Part shown: positions 1-7,432 of the stretch, in pieces
Layout: the number at the start of each line of letters is the position of its first letter
Numbering within the stretch: the stretch's first letter is position 1
NCBI GenBank assembly: GCA_022706165.1
Contig: JAKJDA010000086.1
Coordinates: 1-9,550, forward strand
Length of the DNA: 9,550 nt
Direction of reading: 5' to 3'
Source: Candidatus Hydrogenedentota bacterium
GTDB taxonomy: Bacteria; Hydrogenedentota; Hydrogenedentia; Hydrogenedentales; SLHB01
The notes under the pieces: generated by a model
Databases searched by the model: none
What the model was told of the DNA's origin: nothing
What the model saw: only the letters and a program-made list of their open reading frames with translations
Position numbers and translations under genes: made by a program

Positions 1-354
1 TCCGATTGCGATGCCCAGGGCAGCCACAAACCAGATCGTTGCGGCGGTCGTCAGCCCCCGGCGCGTGCCGCCCACCGTCATGATTGTGCCTGCCCCGAGA
101 AATCCTATGCCGGTGATGATGCCCGCCGCGATACGGCCCGCATCAAGCCACACCGGCGAACCGGAACGAGCGTGCTGGGCCGCCAACACTTCCCCCACGA
201 TCATCGTAAGCGTGGCGCCAAGACAGACCAGCACATGTGTGCGCAGCCCCGCCGATCGTCCCTTGTGCTCGCGTTCCAAACCCACGAGCCCGGACAATAT
301 CAACGCTGTCAGGAACTTTAACGTCGCTTCCTGCAGAAAAGGCATCCATTCCAT
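1..354 (-). CDS. MgtC/SapB family membrane protein, C-terminal part cut by the window edge
   Basis: The visible 118 residues read MEWMPFLQEATLKFL at the N-terminus. They carry the MgtC/SapB hallmarks: GLERE at 25-29, AGLRTHVLV at 35-43, a stretch of small residues IAAGIITGIGFLGAGTI around 75-91, and RGLTTAATIW at 99-108. These are the transmembrane helices and conserved loops of the family's integral membrane domain. Members are inner-membrane proteins. The founding member helps Salmonella grow at low magnesium and in macrophages and restrains the F-type ATP synthase, but most bacterial homologues have no assigned role. ATG at 354 is preferred because it leaves about 24 residues before GLERE, as is usual. 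A GTG two codons upstream (360) is an alternative. The ribosome binding site is weak (AGG nine bases upstream). The gene is divergent from thiC. Family assignment is firm; function is not. Confidence 0.88.
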   Translation of the reverse strand, partial: MEWMPFLQEATLKFLTALILSGLVGLEREHKGRSAGLRTHVLVCLGATLTMIVGEVLAAQHARSGSPVWLDAGRIAAGIITGIGFLGAGTIMTVGGTRRGLTTAATIWFVAALGIAIG

Positions 355-463
355 TTGCACGGGCCTGTTGACCTCTCGCGTTGGCGACGGGACGCCGCCG
401 AAGTCTTCGTTCCGGAGGGCGCCGTCAATGCTTCCTTTGGCCGTTATCGGCGGATAGGCGAAG

Positions 464-492
464 ACTGTACTCCCCAATTCTCGAAAAAGCAA
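464..492 (-). promoter_or_regulatory. Candidate promoter of the MgtC-like gene
   Basis: On the minus strand TTGCTT (492-487) and TACAGT (469-464) are separated by 17 bases. The -10 matches four of six consensus bases and the -35 three of six, so this is a modest sigma70-type candidate. It would give a leader of about 100 bases. A tandem repeat lies two bases upstream of the -35, where an activator could sit. Confidence 0.3.
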
Positions 493-494
493 AC

Positions 495-514
495 TGTTAG
501 GATTGTGTTAGGAT
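495..514. repeat. Tandem direct repeat TGTTAGGAT, 11-bp period
   Basis: TGTTAGGAT occurs at 495-503 and again at 506-514, separated by TG, so the start-to-start distance is 11 bases, about one helical turn. Paired repeats of this period are typical operators of OmpR/PhoB/PhoP-type response regulators. The pair lies directly upstream of the candidate MgtC-like promoter and about 46 bases upstream of the thiC -35. The repeat is plain in the sequence; its role as an operator is inference. Confidence 0.45.
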
Positions 515-559
515 GCGACCGCTAGATGCAGGAGGAAGCGCCTCGGGCCGAACGCGCGG

Positions 560-2612
<2,053 letters not shown>

Positions 2613-2642
2613 TCGTGCAACAAAGCAAACGCAGGGACACAA

Positions 2643-2700
2643 TGCCTCACGAGGCAGGACGCATGCCTCTTCTGTGGGTCTCGTTTGTGTTTTCGAGGTG
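2643..2700 (+). promoter_or_regulatory. Mutually exclusive hairpin segments before the histidinol-phosphatase gene
   Basis: Four short segments can pair in alternative ways: TGCCTC (2643-2648), GAGGCA (2651-2656), TGCCTC (2664-2669) and GAGGTG (2695-2700, the Shine-Dalgarno site). The second can pair with the first (five pairs around CACG) or with the third (six pairs around a seven-base loop). When free, the third or the first could pair with the Shine-Dalgarno site using two G-U pairs. This resembles a small translational attenuator. The complementarity is seen directly; a regulatory role is inference and the stems are short. Confidence 0.3.
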
Positions 2701-2701
2701 A
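2695..2701 (+). promoter_or_regulatory. Strong Shine-Dalgarno site supporting a TTG start
   Basis: GAGGTGA matches seven bases of the anti-Shine-Dalgarno complement. Its GAGG core ends six bases before TTG 2705, which is ideal spacing. It lies too far from the next in-frame ATG (2720), which has only a weak AGGA at 2710-2713. Confidence 0.6.
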
Positions 2702-2704
2702 ATC

Positions 2705-3613
2705 TTGCCAGGATCGCACATGATTTCCTCCTCCAAGGACCCATGGCGCGTATCGCTGCATGGCGGACACAGCAACGCCTACTGCGATCACGCCTCCAGC
2801 ACATTGGAGGAAATGATCGAAGCCGCTATTGCTGCCGGCTACCACACGTTTGGCGTCACCGAACACGCCCCGCGACTCGATGCACGTTTTTTGTACCCCG
2901 AAGAAATTGCGCTGGGTTGGGACGTTGCGCGCATCGCGGCGAATTTCGAACGATACGCCGTTGATGTGCATGCCATCGCCGATCGTTTCGAAAATCGCAT
3001 CACGATCTTGCGCGGTTTCGAGACGGAATCTGCGCCGGCGGCGAGGTATCTTGACATCATGCGCGACTATCGGACCCGGTATCCCTTCGACTACATGGTG
3101 GGGTCTATCCATTATGTGGACGATTTTCACATCGACGGCAGGATGGAGGGTTTTGAGCGCGCTGTCGTACATTTTGGTTCGTTCGAGGCGCTTGCAACGC
3201 GCTATTACCGCGTCGTCGCCGAGATGGTGGACGCGCTGCAGCCTCAGGTGGTGGGACACCTGGACCTCATCCGAAAAAACGCTCCAGCAGGCGCAGTGTT
3301 GGACAGTCCGGCCATCCGGGAGGCTGTCGGAGCAGCGCTCGAATCCATCCGGCGTCATGACGCTATCTTGGATATTAATACCGCAGGCTATCGCAAGGGG
3401 CTTGGATCGCCATATCCGCAGCCGTGGATTATTCGCGAAGCCCACGCGATGGGCATAGGACTTTGTTTTGGCGACGACAGCCATGCCGTGCACGATGTGG
3501 GCGCAGGCTTGGAATCGGCGCGTCTCTATCTGCTCGACAACGGAGTTTCGACCATTTCCGTCTTTAGGCGCGCCGGCGGCGGCATTGTTCGATACACTGC
3601 GCCCCTTACCTGA
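2705..3613 (+). CDS. PHP-domain histidinol-phosphatase (HisJ/HisK type)
   Basis: Members of this PHP family hydrolyse L-histidinol phosphate to histidinol, the penultimate step of histidine synthesis, using a trinuclear metal site. The 302-residue product has the expected order of motifs: LHGGHSNAYCDH (18-29), FGVTEHAPR (49-57), RGFETE (103-108), MVGSIHYVDD (131-140), VVGHLDLIRK (182-191), LDINTAGYRK (222-231) and FGDDSHA (255-261). The length is close to the family norm of about 260-300. TTG 2705 is chosen for its strong Shine-Dalgarno site. ATG 2720, five codons later, is the alternative and changes nothing functional. The first motif has HxxH rather than the HxH common in PHP proteins. The gene lies downstream of thiC in the same direction, with no other his gene nearby, so physiological substrate rests on family similarity. 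A related phosphoesterase activity is possible. Confidence 0.9.
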   Translation: MPGSHMISSSKDPWRVSLHGGHSNAYCDHASSTLEEMIEAAIAAGYHTFGVTEHAPRLDARFLYPEEIALGWDVARIAANFERYAVDVHAIADRFENRITILRGFETESAPAARYLDIMRDYRTRYPFDYMVGSIHYVDDFHIDGRMEGFERAVVHFGSFEALATRYYRVVAEMVDALQPQVVGHLDLIRKNAPAGAVLDSPAIREAVGAALESIRRHDAILDINTAGYRKGLGSPYPQPWIIREAHAMGIGLCFGDDSHAVHDVGAGLESARLYLLDNGVSTISVFRRAGGGIVRYTAPLT

Positions 3614-3627
3614 TGGGATGCGCGCCC

Positions 3628-3671
3628 AGGCGGGATCATCCTCTAGAAACCGGATCCGTCATCCCGCTTTT
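3628..3671 (+). terminator. Probable Rho-independent terminator after the histidinol-phosphatase gene
   Basis: GCGGGAT (3630-3636) pairs with ATCCCGC (3661-3667), extended outward by a G-U and an A-U pair. An inner ATCC (3638-3641) pairs with GGAT (3652-3655). Four T residues follow (3668-3671). It lies 15-58 bases after the stop codon. The internal loop is asymmetric and the T tract is short, so the strength is uncertain. Confidence 0.5.
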
Positions 3672-3811
3672 CTCGCGTGAGCAGCAACGCGCCGACTCAC
3701 TCTTTGCATACAAATTCAGTCTGTTTTTGGAGTCCATTGCCGTGACCCGCACAAACCCCGCATGACGTTGTACAAGAGCGAATGGGGTAGGACGCTAGGA
3801 AATAGCTGGCC

Positions 3812-3835
3812 GATACTCAGGGTTTGACGAGTATC
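3812..3835. repeat. Inverted repeat across the phosphoesterase stop codon
   Basis: GATACTC (3812-3818) and GAGTATC (3829-3835) are perfect inverted copies around a ten-base loop. In the phosphoesterase mRNA the hairpin would include the last codons and the stop (3819-3817). No T tract follows on either strand, so it is not a classical terminator. It could stabilise the 3' end or be chance. Confidence 0.35.
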
Positions 3836-5076
3836 ACTTCGTCCTTGACGTTCCCTTGGGCATCGTATGCGCGATAGGTAAGGCGATTCGGGTTTGTGGC
3901 GATGTCGATCACTTGATACGTCGGAGTGTTTTCAAAACCGATCTCGGCATAATCGTGAGGTTCTTGCTTGTAAAATTTGGTTCCGGATACGGCCACGACA
4001 TAGTAAACGCCGCCTTCGTCCGCCGTTGCGCGTTTATCGTTGCGCATGGGATAGGTGCGTAGATAAGCGTGATCGTGTCCCTGCAGGGCCATGTCGAGAT
4101 GGTATTGGTCGAAAATCGGTCTCCAACGGTCGCGCACATCCTCGTTGTCGCGGTTGTCTTTCGACGAATAGACAGGGTGGTGGAACAGGGCAAACTTCCA
4201 GGTGGCCTTTGTTTGGGCCAGTTGCTGTTCGAGCCATGGCGTTTGGTCGCGCACCTCTTGGTTGGAATCCAGCACGACAAACAACGCGTTGCCGTAGGTG
4301 AAGCTATAGGCATGTCCCTCCGGCAGGGCCTTGGGGCCGTTGTGGGGCGCAGGAAAGAAGTGGAGGAACATGCTGGGGTCCCATCGCGAACTGTAGTCAT
4401 GGTTTCCCAGCGCCGCCATTGCGGGGCGGCGATCGAAGACGCCCTGTGACGCCTGAAAATACTCGTCCCAAAGATTCCGGAACGTTCCATTGTCAACGAT
4501 GTCGCCTGCAAGAAGATAGAACGCCGCCTGGGGACGCCGCTCGTGAGCCGAACGAAGCAACGCGCCCCAGTTTTTCATGTCGACCTGCGGGTCTCCCAAA
4601 AAAAGGAACGAAAAATCTTCGGCGGATTCGGGGCCCGTCGCAAATTCGTTCCAGGAACTCCATAGGTCTCGCTGTTTACTTCCCACGCGGTACTGGTAGG
4701 AAGTCCCCGGAGTCAACCCGCGCAAGACGGCCGTGTACCGGTGATTCACCGGATCATTTCGCAGAAGCCGGTCCCTCATCACGGAACGTTCCGCTTCCAC
4801 CTCGGTGACGGAGGCATCGCCGGGGAGCGTCGCGCGAACCTGAACCCAACCATCCAATACCGACGGCGCCGTTCGCCATTGAACGGTCTGCGTCGTCTGC
4901 GGATCGTCGCTCCAGGACAAAGCGATCTGATCGGGCGATGCCGACGCGACGCTTTGCGTCGCGCGAACCTGAACGGACGCGATAATCGCCCCTTTGAATT
5001 CGTCGATGATCCGCACGACCGCAAACACGGAAATCAAAGCGATCAATGTATAAAGCGTCCGGCGTTTTGCCGTCAT
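3817..5076 (-). CDS. Membrane-anchored purple-acid-phosphatase-like metallophosphoesterase
   Basis: The 419-residue product begins with a basic stretch (MTAKRR) and a hydrophobic segment at about 8-22, an uncleaved anchor or signal peptide, so the enzyme likely works outside the cytoplasmic membrane. Residues about 48-148 form a fibronectin-III-like domain of the kind preceding purple acid phosphatases (IALSWSDDPQTTQTVQW, LRGLTPGTSYQYRVG). A calcineurin-like phosphoesterase domain follows, with GDPQ 161-164, GDIVDNG 191-197, GNHDY 224-228, FHHPVYSS 298-305 and GHDHAY 333-338, which supply the two-metal ligands. True purple acid phosphatases have a metal-binding Tyr after the second motif (GDxxY). 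Here the corresponding site is Val-Asp, so a purple Fe(III) centre is doubtful. The substrate is unknown. ATG 5076 is chosen because it has a near-perfect Shine-Dalgarno site. The frame stays open upstream but that extension reads into intergenic DNA and the sucD end. Confidence 0.88.
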   Translation of the reverse strand: MTAKRRTLYTLIALISVFAVVRIIDEFKGAIIASVQVRATQSVASASPDQIALSWSDDPQTTQTVQWRTAPSVLDGWVQVRATLPGDASVTEVEAERSVMRDRLLRNDPVNHRYTAVLRGLTPGTSYQYRVGSKQRDLWSSWNEFATGPESAEDFSFLFLGDPQVDMKNWGALLRSAHERRPQAAFYLLAGDIVDNGTFRNLWDEYFQASQGVFDRRPAMAALGNHDYSSRWDPSMFLHFFPAPHNGPKALPEGHAYSFTYGNALFVVLDSNQEVRDQTPWLEQQLAQTKATWKFALFHHPVYSSKDNRDNEDVRDRWRPIFDQYHLDMALQGHDHAYLRTYPMRNDKRATADEGGVYYVVAVSGTKFYKQEPHDYAEIGFENTPTYQVIDIATNPNRLTYRAYDAQGNVKDEVILVKP

Positions 5077-5081
5077 TTGAA

Positions 5082-5089
5082 CACCTCCT
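5082..5089 (-). promoter_or_regulatory. Ribosome binding site that decides the phosphoesterase start
   Basis: On the minus strand AGGAGGTG (5089-5082) lies five bases before ATG 5076. It is an almost complete anti-Shine-Dalgarno match and rules out the longer in-frame starts up to 5325. Confidence 0.85.
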
Positions 5090-5098
5090 GTTGGTCGC

Positions 5099-5136
5099 AC
5101 TATATGCAATAACGTCGTGCGAGATGCGGTGCGAGA
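5099..5136 (-). promoter_or_regulatory. Candidate phosphoesterase promoter with tandem upstream repeats
   Basis: TATAGT on the minus strand (5104-5099) is a good -10 placed about 23 bases before the start codon, implying a short leader. There is no recognisable -35. Instead TCTCGCAC occurs twice (5136-5129 and 5124-5117), separated by four bases, and the nearer copy ends 12 bases before the -10. Tandem repeats replacing the -35 are typical of activator-dependent promoters. The repeats are seen; their function is inferred. Confidence 0.35.
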
Positions 5137-5182
5137 CGGACGTCCCATCGTGCACGGGGAGAGTATACACAATGGAGCAGGG

Positions 5183-6064
5183 TCACCGGGATGGTTCAAC
5201 CCCTCTGGCGCGGAGGAGACGAACGACGTCGCTGATGAGCTTTGCCACGGGGATGCCCGCCGCCTCAAGCCGCGCTGTTTTGGCGGCGGCAGTGTCGTCT
5301 TCGCCGCCGACGATGGCCCCTGCATGCCCCATGCGTCGGCCTGGCGGCGCGGTGAGGCCCGCCATGAACCCCACCACGGGTTTGGTCATGTGGGCCTGGA
5401 CATATGCCGCGGCGACGACCTCGTCGTTGCCGCCGATCTCGCCCACCATGACGACGGCGTCGGTGTCGGGATCGGCCTGAAACAACGGCAGAAGGTCGAG
5501 GAACGAACTGCCGATGATCGGATCGCCGCCAATCCCGATGCAGGTCGATTGCCCGTAGCCCGCGTCGGTGAGTTCCTTCACGATCTCATAGGTCAACGTG
5601 CCGCTGCGGCTGATGACGCCAACTCGCCCCGGGGCATGAATAAAACCGGGCATGATTCCGACCTTGCACGCGCCAGGCGTGATAAGGCCGGGGCAGTTCG
5701 GTCCGAGAAGCCGCACGCCGTGCGTGACAAGTTCCTCGTAGGCGTCGAGCGCGTCGAGCGTGGGGATACCCTCGGTGATTGCGACAAGCAGCCGGATGCC
5801 GGATGGCGCGGCGTCGAGCATCGCATTCTTCGCGAACGGCGCCGGCACGTACATGACGCTGACATCGGCGCCGGTCGCCACGACGGCCTCGCGCATCGTA
5901 TTAAAAACGGGCGCGCCACACACGGTCTGGCCGCCCTTGCCCGGCGTCACGCCGCCGACGATCCGCGTGCCGTAGTCGATCATCTGCTGCGTGTGGAAAG
6001 AACCGTCGCGTCCGGTGATGCCTTGCACAAGAACCCTGGCGTTGGCGTCGATCAATATGCTCAT
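5183..6064 (-). CDS. sucD: Succinyl-CoA synthetase alpha subunit
   Basis: SucD carries the CoA-binding and phosphohistidine half of succinyl-CoA synthetase. This TCA-cycle enzyme interconverts succinyl-CoA and succinate with substrate-level phosphorylation of ADP or GDP. The 293-residue product has the CoA-binding Rossmann segment ([12 protein letters not shown] 13-24), GGVTPGKGG 37-45, GPNCPG 121-126, SRSGTLTYE 152-160, GIGGDPIIG 177-185 and the active-site loop RRMGHAGAI 243-251. His247 in this loop is the residue phosphorylated during catalysis. The length matches the family (about 290). ATG 6064 overlaps the sucC stop in ATGA and has GGAGG six bases upstream (6075-6071). The 62-residue upstream extension of the frame is only a shadow of sucC. 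Confidence 0.97.
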   Translation of the reverse strand: MSILIDANARVLVQGITGRDGSFHTQQMIDYGTRIVGGVTPGKGGQTVCGAPVFNTMREAVVATGADVSVMYVPAPFAKNAMLDAAPSGIRLLVAITEGIPTLDALDAYEELVTHGVRLLGPNCPGLITPGACKVGIMPGFIHAPGRVGVISRSGTLTYEIVKELTDAGYGQSTCIGIGGDPIIGSSFLDLLPLFQADPDTDAVVMVGEIGGNDEVVAAAYVQAHMTKPVVGFMAGLTAPPGRRMGHAGAIVGGEDDTAAAKTARLEAAGIPVAKLISDVVRLLRARGVEPSR

Positions 6065-6075
6065 GCCGCGCCTCC
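6061..6075 (-). promoter_or_regulatory. sucC/sucD stop-start overlap with an embedded ribosome binding site
   Basis: The sucC TGA (6063-6061) and the sucD ATG (6064-6062) share the tetranucleotide ATGA. The sucD Shine-Dalgarno GGAGG (6075-6071) lies within the last sucC codons, six bases before the ATG. This arrangement usually couples translation and keeps the two subunits equimolar. Confidence 0.85.
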
Positions 6076-7203
6076 CAGCTTTGTCGCGAGTGTCGCGCCT
6101 TCCTCGAGCGTTTTTGCGAAAGAGAGTCGAGTCCCCTCGAGAAGTCTGCGCCCTTCCTCCTGGTTCGTGCCGACCAGACGAATCACGATCGGCACGGACG
6201 CCGGGAAATTTTCCAGCGAGGAAAGAATGCCGCGCGCGATGTCGTCGCAACGGGTGATGCCGCCGAAGATGTTGATGAGAATGACCTTGACGTTGGGATC
6301 GCGGAGGATCATGCGAAATGCAGCCACCACTTTATGGGGGTTCGAACTGCCGCCCACGTCAAGGAAATTGGCCGGATCTCCGCCCACGTGCTTGATGGTG
6401 TCCATCGTCGCCATGGCGAGACCTGCGCCATTCACCATGCATGCGATTGAACCCGTCAAGCGGATAAAACTCAGACCTTCCCCCTTGGCCTCCAGTTCGT
6501 CACCGTCCTCCGATTCCATGTCCCGCAGGGAAAGCGACTCGGGATGCCGGAACAATGCGTTGTCATCGAACGCGACCTTGGCGTCAAGCGCCACAACCCT
6601 GCCGTCGGCATCTGCAATGAGCGGATTGATCTCGACCAGAGAACAATCCTTCTCGACAAAAAGCGAGCCCATTTTCGCGACGATGGCAGCAGCCTGTGCC
6701 GCGTGCGCAGGATCGGCAAAAAGGCAGGAGGCAAACGAAAGGCAATCCTCCGGCGTCAAGGCTGCAAGACGGCGGACAGGGATTTCCAGACGCGCAATCT
6801 TTTCGGGCGTTTGCTTTGCGGTGACTTCGATCTCGACGCCGCCTTCGTTACAGCCGATGAAAACCGCCTTGCGCGCGCTCCGGTCGACGAGAACGCTGAG
6901 ATACGCTTCCTGGGCAATGCTCGATGCGGGCGTGACGATCAAAGTTCGAACCGGAAATCCGTTGATGACAAGGCCGAAAATGCGTGCGGCCTCAGTCTCC
7001 ATCTGTTCGGCGTTCCGAACGATCGCGACGCCGCCGGCCTTGCCGCGTCCGCCGGAATGCACCTGCGCTTTGAGCGCCACGGGATATCCAAAAGTTTCCG
7101 CAGCGCGAACCGCCTCTGCCGGCGCGTGCGCCACCGCATGAGGCGGCACGGGAATCCCGTATTCACGGAAAAGGTCCCTTGCCTGAAACTCGTGGATTTT
7201 CAT
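6061..7203 (-). CDS. sucC: Succinyl-CoA synthetase (ADP/GDP-forming) beta subunit
   Basis: SucC is the nucleotide- and succinate-binding subunit that pairs with SucD. The 380-residue product (E. coli SucC is 388) begins [20 protein letters not shown]. It shows the ATP-grasp fold: [15 protein letters not shown] at 45-59, [15 protein letters not shown] 101-115, GGVEIE 121-126, VEINPLI 190-196 followed by [15 protein letters not shown] (metal and nucleotide contacts), [13 protein letters not shown] 256-268, and the C-terminal domain with [12 protein letters not shown] 281-292, [13 protein letters not shown] 311-323 and VRLVGTN near 341-347. ATG 7203 is chosen for this conserved N-terminus and for AAGGGG six bases upstream (7215-7210). 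The frame stays open to 7257 without support. sucC is first of the sucCD pair. No 2-oxoglutarate dehydrogenase or malate dehydrogenase gene is visible beside it. Confidence 0.97.
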   Translation of the reverse strand: MKIHEFQARDLFREYGIPVPPHAVAHAPAEAVRAAETFGYPVALKAQVHSGGRGKAGGVAIVRNAEQMETEAARIFGLVINGFPVRTLIVTPASSIAQEAYLSVLVDRSARKAVFIGCNEGGVEIEVTAKQTPEKIARLEIPVRRLAALTPEDCLSFASCLFADPAHAAQAAAIVAKMGSLFVEKDCSLVEINPLIADADGRVVALDAKVAFDDNALFRHPESLSLRDMESEDGDELEAKGEGLSFIRLTGSIACMVNGAGLAMATMDTIKHVGGDPANFLDVGGSSNPHKVVAAFRMILRDPNVKVILINIFGGITRCDDIARGILSSLENFPASVPIVIRLVGTNQEEGRRLLEGTRLSFAKTLEEGATLATKLGGAA

Positions 7204-7277
7204 GCCGCGCCCCTTGTTCTTCTCGGCTGTCGCGACGCAGCGCTTCATGGAGACCAAGCGCCGCGCTTTGTCACAGC

Positions 7278-7306
7278 ACTATACCGCGCTTTCTTCGACA
7301 CGTCAA
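7278..7306 (-). promoter_or_regulatory. Sigma70-type promoter of sucCD
   Basis: On the minus strand TTGACG (7306-7301) and TATAGT (7283-7278) are separated by exactly 17 bases, each matching five of six consensus positions. Transcription would start near 7271 and give a leader of about 68 bases. The leader begins with a small GC-rich inverted repeat (AAGCG/CGCTT, 7268-7256). This is the strongest promoter match in the window. Confidence 0.75.
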
Positions 7307-7432
7307 CCCGTTCCATGCGTCGATTATTCCCAAGGCTTTCCGCTTTTGGTCGCTTTTCTGTATTGGCACGGCGCAATCGTGTATTGTAGAGGACAGGCGG
7401 GTTGGATGCCCCGCAGGGATACGAGGCGCACG

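Noticed and set aside
5117..7141. 674-residue open frame on the plus strand across sucD and sucC
   Set aside because: It is antisense to two certain genes, shows no recognisable domain, and has a low-complexity Arg/Ala/Ser-rich composition typical of a shadow frame.
7364..7380. TGGCACG, a perfect sigma54 -24 element, before the sensor gene
   Set aside because: The GC dinucleotide required at -12 is missing at the correct spacing (AATCG where TTGCA is expected), so a sigma54 promoter is not supported.
7363..7390. TTGGCA and TATTGT as a sigma70 promoter of the sensor gene
   Set aside because: The spacer is only 13 bases, and hexamers at 16-17 bases match poorly.
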